Positions 59,715 to 64,000 of a stretch of DNA of 64,000 nt are shown here, piece after piece (the first letter of the stretch is position 1; each line of letters begins with the position of its first letter). The notes below the pieces were generated by a model. The model worked only from the letters and a program-made list of their open reading frames with translations, did not search any database and was not told the DNA's origin. Where the stretch lies: assembly GCA_030446715.1 (NCBI GenBank), contig JAUJMU010000013.1, forward strand, positions 108,733 to 172,732. The letters are read 5' to 3'. The stretch comes from Cytophagales bacterium. GTDB taxonomy: Bacteria; Bacteroidota; Bacteroidia; Cytophagales; 172606-1. Both the position numbers and the translations under genes were made by a program.

Positions 59715-60716
59715 ATGCTAAAAAGAATTCTGTTTCCGTTTTTTCCAATTTTGCTGCTGATCACTTTCTATCAGTTTCAGACCCAGCCCCCTTCAGCTTA
59801 CCGCCTTGGCGCCTTCAGTCTGCCGGATGTCTTTGCTTCTTCTGATCTTACGCAGGACACTACCTACTTGCCGCAGGTTGAGATCATTCAGCACGATTCT
59901 TCCGTAAGTCCGGAAACACACGATTACCTGGTGAAAGGAATCAACTACATGTACAAGTTTTACATCACCAGATTTGATTACTCCTTTCCCAGAGACCTTA
60001 CCGTTAAAATCAGGGTTTTCAAGAACATTGACGACTACAAAGCTTATACCTCCCGGGTAGCCTCCAGTCCGGTTTCTTCGCACATCGGATTGTACATTCA
60101 CCGCCTGCAGGAAATAGTTGTCTGGCAGGGTGCCGACACGTCCCGCTTCACCAAAACCGTTTTTCACGAAACCAGTCACCTGCTTCTGCGCAACCAGACC
60201 CATTACTGCCCCCGCTGGCTGAACGAAGGGTTATCGGAATATTTTGAGGAACTTGATCTTTCGGGTGATGTGCCGATGGTGCATTCCCAGCCGGTGAAGG
60301 ATAAGCGGATGAAAACCCGCCTGCCGGAGGGAGGAGTACCTGCCCTGCAGAACTACCTGACGCAGTCTAACCGCGAATGGTCATCCCACGACAACAAATC
60401 TGATGCGCCCCGGACGGTGGCCTGGTCGCTGGTGTACTACCTGATGGACACCCAAAAGGGCCAGCGGATGGTGAAGGATCTTCTCGACCACTACCGTCAC
60501 CAGCCGCTTGACCCGACTCAGTCGGTGGAGGTAATGAATACCCTCGCCGGAATAGACTCCTTTGCCACCGTACAGTCCGGAACAGCGGTCGCTTTTGAAG
60601 GCAGCTGGCGTCAGTGGATTACGGAAGAAAGACTGGATCAGCCAATTGTGGCCCGGTCGCTGCAGAAAAATCACACCAGTGGCATCCGCAGGTGGCTGGC
60701 CATGAAGTGGGAATAA
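59715..60716 (+). CDS. gluzincin-like (HExxH) secreted or membrane protein
   Basis: A 333-residue protein with an N-terminal hydrophobic segment (LFPFFPILLLITFYQF, about 6-21) that is probably a signal or anchor. The metallopeptidase motif is VFHETSHLLLRN (His151, Glu152, His155), followed by WLNEGLSEYFEE (Glu171), the pattern of the gluzincin peptidase-MA-like (DUF1570-type) group. A zinc peptidase in the envelope is the most likely function, unproven. Its length and motif spacing fit that group. It stands between the permease and asd. Confidence 0.82.
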   Translation: MLKRILFPFFPILLLITFYQFQTQPPSAYRLGAFSLPDVFASSDLTQDTTYLPQVEIIQHDSSVSPETHDYLVKGINYMYKFYITRFDYSFPRDLTVKIRVFKNIDDYKAYTSRVASSPVSSHIGLYIHRLQEIVVWQGADTSRFTKTVFHETSHLLLRNQTHYCPRWLNEGLSEYFEELDLSGDVPMVHSQPVKDKRMKTRLPEGGVPALQNYLTQSNREWSSHDNKSDAPRTVAWSLVYYLMDTQKGQRMVKDLLDHYRHQPLDPTQSVEVMNTLAGIDSFATVQSGTAVAFEGSWRQWITEERLDQPIVARSLQKNHTSGIRRWLAMKWE

Positions 60717-60787
60717 TGGAGTGAGATGCAGGCAGGGAAGCTTTTCTCCTTTTCGCCCGGGATCCTGACCTGATTCCCCGTTCAGTT

Positions 60788-61810
60788 TTACACCTCAGCT
60801 TTTTCTGGCTCGGCAACGTGACTTAACAAATTATGAGCCATCAGGTACTCGGCAATCTGAACGGCGTTGGTGGCCGCGCCTTTGCGGAGATTGTCCGCTA
60901 CCACCCACATATTAAGCGTATTTGGCTGAGACTCGTCGCGGCGGAGGCGACCCACAAATACCTCATCGCGGCCGTGGGCATGGATCGGCATCGGGTAGTT
61001 GAAGGTTTTTACGTCGTCCTGCACCACCACTCCGGGGGCGGTTTCCAGCAGCCGGCGCACTTCGTCCAGCTCAAAATCCTGCTCAAACTCTACGTTGATG
61101 GATTCGGAGTGGCCACCCATTACGGGAATCCGGACGGTGGTGGCCGTTACGCGGATGCTGTCGTCGCCCATGATCTTTTTGGTTTCCTTTACCATTTTCA
61201 TTTCCTCTCTGGTGTACCCGTTGTCGAGGAATACGTCAATGTGCGGCAGTACATTAAGATCAATTTTGTGCGGGTACACGCGGGTGCCTTCCTCGCCGTT
61301 CCGTTCGCTCATGAGCTGGTCAACGGCTTTCTTGCCCGTGCCGGTCACGGACTGGTAGGTGGAGACTACGACCCGAAGCACTTTATACTGTTGATGAAGA
61401 GGCTGCAGCGCCACCACCATCTGAATGGTGGAACAATTGGGATTGGCAATGATTTTATCATCGGCCGTAAGTACGTGGGCGTTTACCTCCGGTACCACCA
61501 GTTTTTTGCCGGGGTCCATGCGCCACGCCGATGAATTGTCAATGACTGTGGTGCCTGCTTCCGCAAACCTGGGTGCCCATTCCAGCGAAGTGGAGCCGCC
61601 CGCCGAAAAGATGGCAATAGCCGGACGCAGGGCAATGGCTTCCTCCATGCTCCGGACCTTAAATGCTTTACCCTTGAAGGTAATTTCCTTGCCTACTGAT
61701 TTTTCGGAGGCAACGGGAATCAGCTCGGTAACGGGAAAGTTTCTTTCCGCCAGCACTTTGAGCATTTCGCCACCTACAAGCCCGGTGGCCCCTACAACAG
61801 CTACTATCAT
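60788..61810 (-). CDS. asd: aspartate-semialdehyde dehydrogenase
   Basis: A 340-residue cytoplasmic enzyme that reduces aspartyl phosphate to aspartate semialdehyde with NADPH, feeding lysine, threonine, methionine and diaminopimelate synthesis. The Rossmann start is VGATGLVGGEMLKVL (6-20), the catalytic Cys126 is in NPNCSTIQ, and GHSES carries the conserved His. The end MWVVADNLRKGAATNAVQIA is diagnostic. Length is normal. It is divergent from the lamin-tail gene across a 173-base AT-rich spacer. Confidence 0.95.
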   Translation of the reverse strand: MIVAVVGATGLVGGEMLKVLAERNFPVTELIPVASEKSVGKEITFKGKAFKVRSMEEAIALRPAIAIFSAGGSTSLEWAPRFAEAGTTVIDNSSAWRMDPGKKLVVPEVNAHVLTADDKIIANPNCSTIQMVVALQPLHQQYKVLRVVVSTYQSVTGTGKKAVDQLMSERNGEEGTRVYPHKIDLNVLPHIDVFLDNGYTREEMKMVKETKKIMGDDSIRVTATTVRIPVMGGHSESINVEFEQDFELDEVRRLLETAPGVVVQDDVKTFNYPMPIHAHGRDEVFVGRLRRDESQPNTLNMWVVADNLRKGAATNAVQIAEYLMAHNLLSHVAEPEKAEV

Positions 61811-61983
61811 CGTTTTTTGGAATTATTTAATTATTTATGGATGAATGATTAAAAAGACTTACAAAGCTTATTTGGTTCCCGCTTTCCCCGTGCCAGTTGA
61901 AATTATCTGATCTTTTCCGGCAAATGTATGAAAGGGAGGAAATTAACGCCGTAAAATAATAAATACCGGCTCTATTTTAGTGC

Positions 61984-64000
61984 ATGAAGTGGTTTTATTT
62001 GTGGCTGGCTGCCCTTTTCTTGTCCCTCCCCGCCTCTGCTCAGCTTCTGGACGATTTTTCGGATGGTGATTTTACCGCAAGCCCGGTCTGGCAGGGCGAC
62101 GCAGCGCATTTTACCGTTAATGCGGCAAGACAACTGCAAAGCAACGGGCCAAACGCCACGTCAGTCATTTACCTTTCCACCCCCAACACCCAGTGCAGCG
62201 GCACGGAATGGCAGTTTTCGGTCAGCCTCAACTTCGCCCCTTCCAACGCCAGCCACGTCCGGATTTACCTGATCAGTGATCAGGCCAACCTGAAGGGAAA
62301 CCTGAATGGTTACTACATCCGGGTCGGGGAAGACGGCACTGCCGACGGGGTGGACCTGTTCCGGCAAAGCGGCAGCACGCACACCAAAATCATTGACGGA
62401 ATTGCGGGCCGGGCCGCTATCAATCCGAACCTGGGGATAAAGGTGATCCGCGACGCGGCTGGCAACTGGCAGCTTTTCTCCGACAATAGCGGAGGCACCA
62501 GCTTTGCACCGGAAGGCAGTGTTGCCGATGCTACTTTTACATCCACGGCTTTTTCCGGGGTTTCCTGCACCTTTACCGCCACCCGCCGGCAAGGCTTCTT
62601 TTTCGATAACCTGGTGGTGCGCGACGCCCCCATTTCCCTGATTGGTGCCTCGCCCGAAGGTCCGGAGCAGGTGAGAGTCTTCTTCAGCACCCAGCCCGAG
62701 CCCAACTCGGCTACCCGGATTATCAGTTACTCTTTCGACAATGGTGCTGCGGTCCGATCCGTGGCCGTTGATCCGGCTGATCCGTCCCAGGTACTATTGA
62801 CTCTGAACGTCCCGTTGCCGGATGGCGATTATACCCTGTCTGTTTCGGGTGTGCAGGACAGAAACGGCAGTGCTGTTCCGGCGGGGAGCCTTGCAACGTT
62901 CAGTTACGCGATGCCCATCAGTCCGCGGGACATTGTAATCAACGAATTAATGGCCGATGAGTCACCGCGGGTGGACTTGCCACCCGCAGAGTTTGTGGAA
63001 CTGTTTAACCCCTCGGGTCGGACAATTAACCTGAAAGGCTGCTCCCTTTCCGACCCCGGCACTTCCGTTTTCCTGCCCGAGTTTTTCCTGCCGGCGGGTG
63101 GTTACCTGATCCTGTGCCGGGAAGCTGCTCTGGCGGAGTTTCGTCCGTACGGTCCTGCCATTGGCCTGAGCAGCTGGCCTTCCCTTAATAATTCCGGCGA
63201 CCTGATCAGCCTCAGAAGTCCGTCCGGTATCCTTATTGATCAGGTAAACTATACGGATAAGTGGTATGGGGATACCCGTAAAGCCGAAGGAGGCTGGACG
63301 CTGGAGCAGATCAATCCCTTTACGGCCTGCCCGAACTTTACCAACTGGAAGGCATCGGAGGATCCGGCCGGGGGCACGCCGGGCCAGGTAAATTCGGTTT
63401 TCAGCAATGCTCCGGATCGTGCGCCGCCGCAGGTTACGGAGGCAAAGGCCACTGACAGCCAAACCATTGAAATATACTTCAGCGAACCCATGGACAGCGT
63501 CCTGCTGAAGCGGGGCACCTACCAGATCGCAGGAATCAATATCAGGGAAATTCAGCCGGTGAGTCCCGGCTACACGTCCGTAAGGTTGCTTCCGGGAACG
63601 GCTCTGACCGCAGGAACCCTCTATATGCTGACATTGGATGGCCTCGCCGACTGCGCCGGAAATGGCCTTGTCAGTATTACCCTGAAAGTGGGAACCGGTG
63701 CTGAACCTCAATACCACGGACTGATTCTTACGGAGATTATGGCAGATGAAGACCCGCCGGTGGGTTTGCCCAAGGCCGAATATCTGGAACTTTACAATCC
63801 GACCGGAAAAGTGATTTCCCTGAAGGGCCTGACTTTCACCGATGCCGCCAGCACGGCCAACTTTCCGGATGAAGTCATTTTTCCGGGAGAATACACCTTG
63901 CTTTGCGCCTCTCCGTCCGTCCCTTTGCTTAAGCCTTTCGGCCGGACGATCTCCCTGACGGGTTTTTCCCTCAACAACACCGGCGAACCGCTGACCCTCC
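61984..64000 (+). CDS. secreted lamin-tail-domain protein (3' end outside window)
   Basis: The frame is open from the ATG at 61984 to the end of the window (at least 672 residues). A signal peptide opens the protein (MKWFYLWLAALFLSLPASAQ). A first beta domain (about 20-220) precedes an Ig-like segment (PISLIGASPEGPEQVRVFF). At least two lamin-tail domains follow: IVINELMADESPRVDLPPAE from about residue 318 and LILTEIMADEDPPVGLPKAE from about residue 580. In Bacteroidota such proteins are usually surface-exposed and end in a T9SS domain, which would lie beyond this window. Function is unknown. Confidence 0.85.
   Translation, partial: MKWFYLWLAALFLSLPASAQLLDDFSDGDFTASPVWQGDAAHFTVNAARQLQSNGPNATSVIYLSTPNTQCSGTEWQFSVSLNFAPSNASHVRIYLISDQANLKGNLNGYYIRVGEDGTADGVDLFRQSGSTHTKIIDGIAGRAAINPNLGIKVIRDAAGNWQLFSDNSGGTSFAPEGSVADATFTSTAFSGVSCTFTATRRQGFFFDNLVVRDAPISLIGASPEGPEQVRVFFSTQPEPNSATRIISYSFDNGAAVRSVAVDPADPSQVLLTLNVPLPDGDYTLSVSGVQDRNGSAVPAGSLATFSYAMPISPRDIVINELMADESPRVDLPPAEFVELFNPSGRTINLKGCSLSDPGTSVFLPEFFLPAGGYLILCREAALAEFRPYGPAIGLSSWPSLNNSGDLISLRSPSGILIDQVNYTDKWYGDTRKAEGGWTLEQINPFTACPNFTNWKASEDPAGGTPGQVNSVFSNAPDRAPPQVTEAKATDSQTIEIYFSEPMDSVLLKRGTYQIAGINIREIQPVSPGYTSVRLLPGTALTAGTLYMLTLDGLADCAGNGLVSITLKVGTGAEPQYHGLILTEIMADEDPPVGLPKAEYLELYNPTGKVISLKGLTFTDAASTANFPDEVIFPGEYTLLCASPSVPLLKPFGRTISLTGFSLNNTGEPLTL

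Overview
The window looks like a chromosomal segment of a Bacteroidota bacterium, most likely a Cytophagales member related to Spirosoma, Larkinella or Dyadobacter. That placement is inference. The evidence is several secreted proteins ending in type IX secretion (T9SS) C-terminal sorting domains, an S46 dipeptidyl-peptidase, a DUF2339 membrane protein, a TamB-like giant, and the lack of obvious Shine-Dalgarno sequences. The housekeeping parts are moderately GC-rich. The accessory stretches, about 2.7-4.6 kb and 48.9-56.8 kb, are clearly more AT-rich. No rRNA, tRNA or CRISPR array was seen.

Layout. 1-4.7 kb: an accessory region that looks like an array of gene cassettes separated by attC-like sites. 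It holds a PD-(D/E)XK (Rpn-type) protein, a hypothetical protein and a small outer-membrane barrel, and is broken by an IS630 transposase; no integron integrase is in view. 4.9-9.3 kb: S46 peptidase, a decayed hydantoinase/oxoprolinase gene and a phosphopantetheinyl transferase. 9.4-11.1 kb: an IS3 remnant next to a dead IS630 element. 11.2-30.7 kb: mostly core genes: a bestrophin-like gene with an internal deletion, a CoA-type NUDIX hydrolase, gyrB carrying a 431-residue splicing intein, ppk1, a barrel protein, a DUF2461 protein, recX, tamB, a DUF3891 protein, a PASTA protein, a T9SS protein and a LolD-like ATPase. 30.9-41.1 kb: two paralogous DNA-binding-like/transmembrane/periplasmic proteins facing two paralogous secreted beta-helix proteins, a 352-bp deletion derivative of the IS630 element, and a GH29 fucosidase. 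41.3-47.9 kb: an SDR oxidoreductase, DUF2339 protein, a HisA-like isomerase lacking the usual first Asp, a frameshifted asparaginase and a doubly frameshifted TatD. 48.1-56.7 kb: a defence island with an IS4-type remnant, an AbiEi/AbiEii pair behind an 85-bp palindrome, a KTSC protein and a Wadjet operon (JetD, JetC, JetB and a 5'-truncated JetA). 56.8-58.0 kb: a scrambled mosaic of short duplicated pieces of a polysaccharide deacetylase gene. 58.1-64 kb: amino-acid permease, a gluzincin-like protein, asd, and a lamin-tail-domain secreted protein that runs off the end.

Main points of interest are the attC-like cassette array, the Wadjet operon whose first gene is fused to a glycosyltransferase-like start beside shuffled DNA, the AbiE palindrome, the GyrB intein, the autonomous/deleted IS630 pair, and the paired putative transmembrane regulators. 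Several genes carry single-base indels, often in homopolymers. They may be real pseudogenes or assembly errors, and this must be settled before loss of function is inferred.
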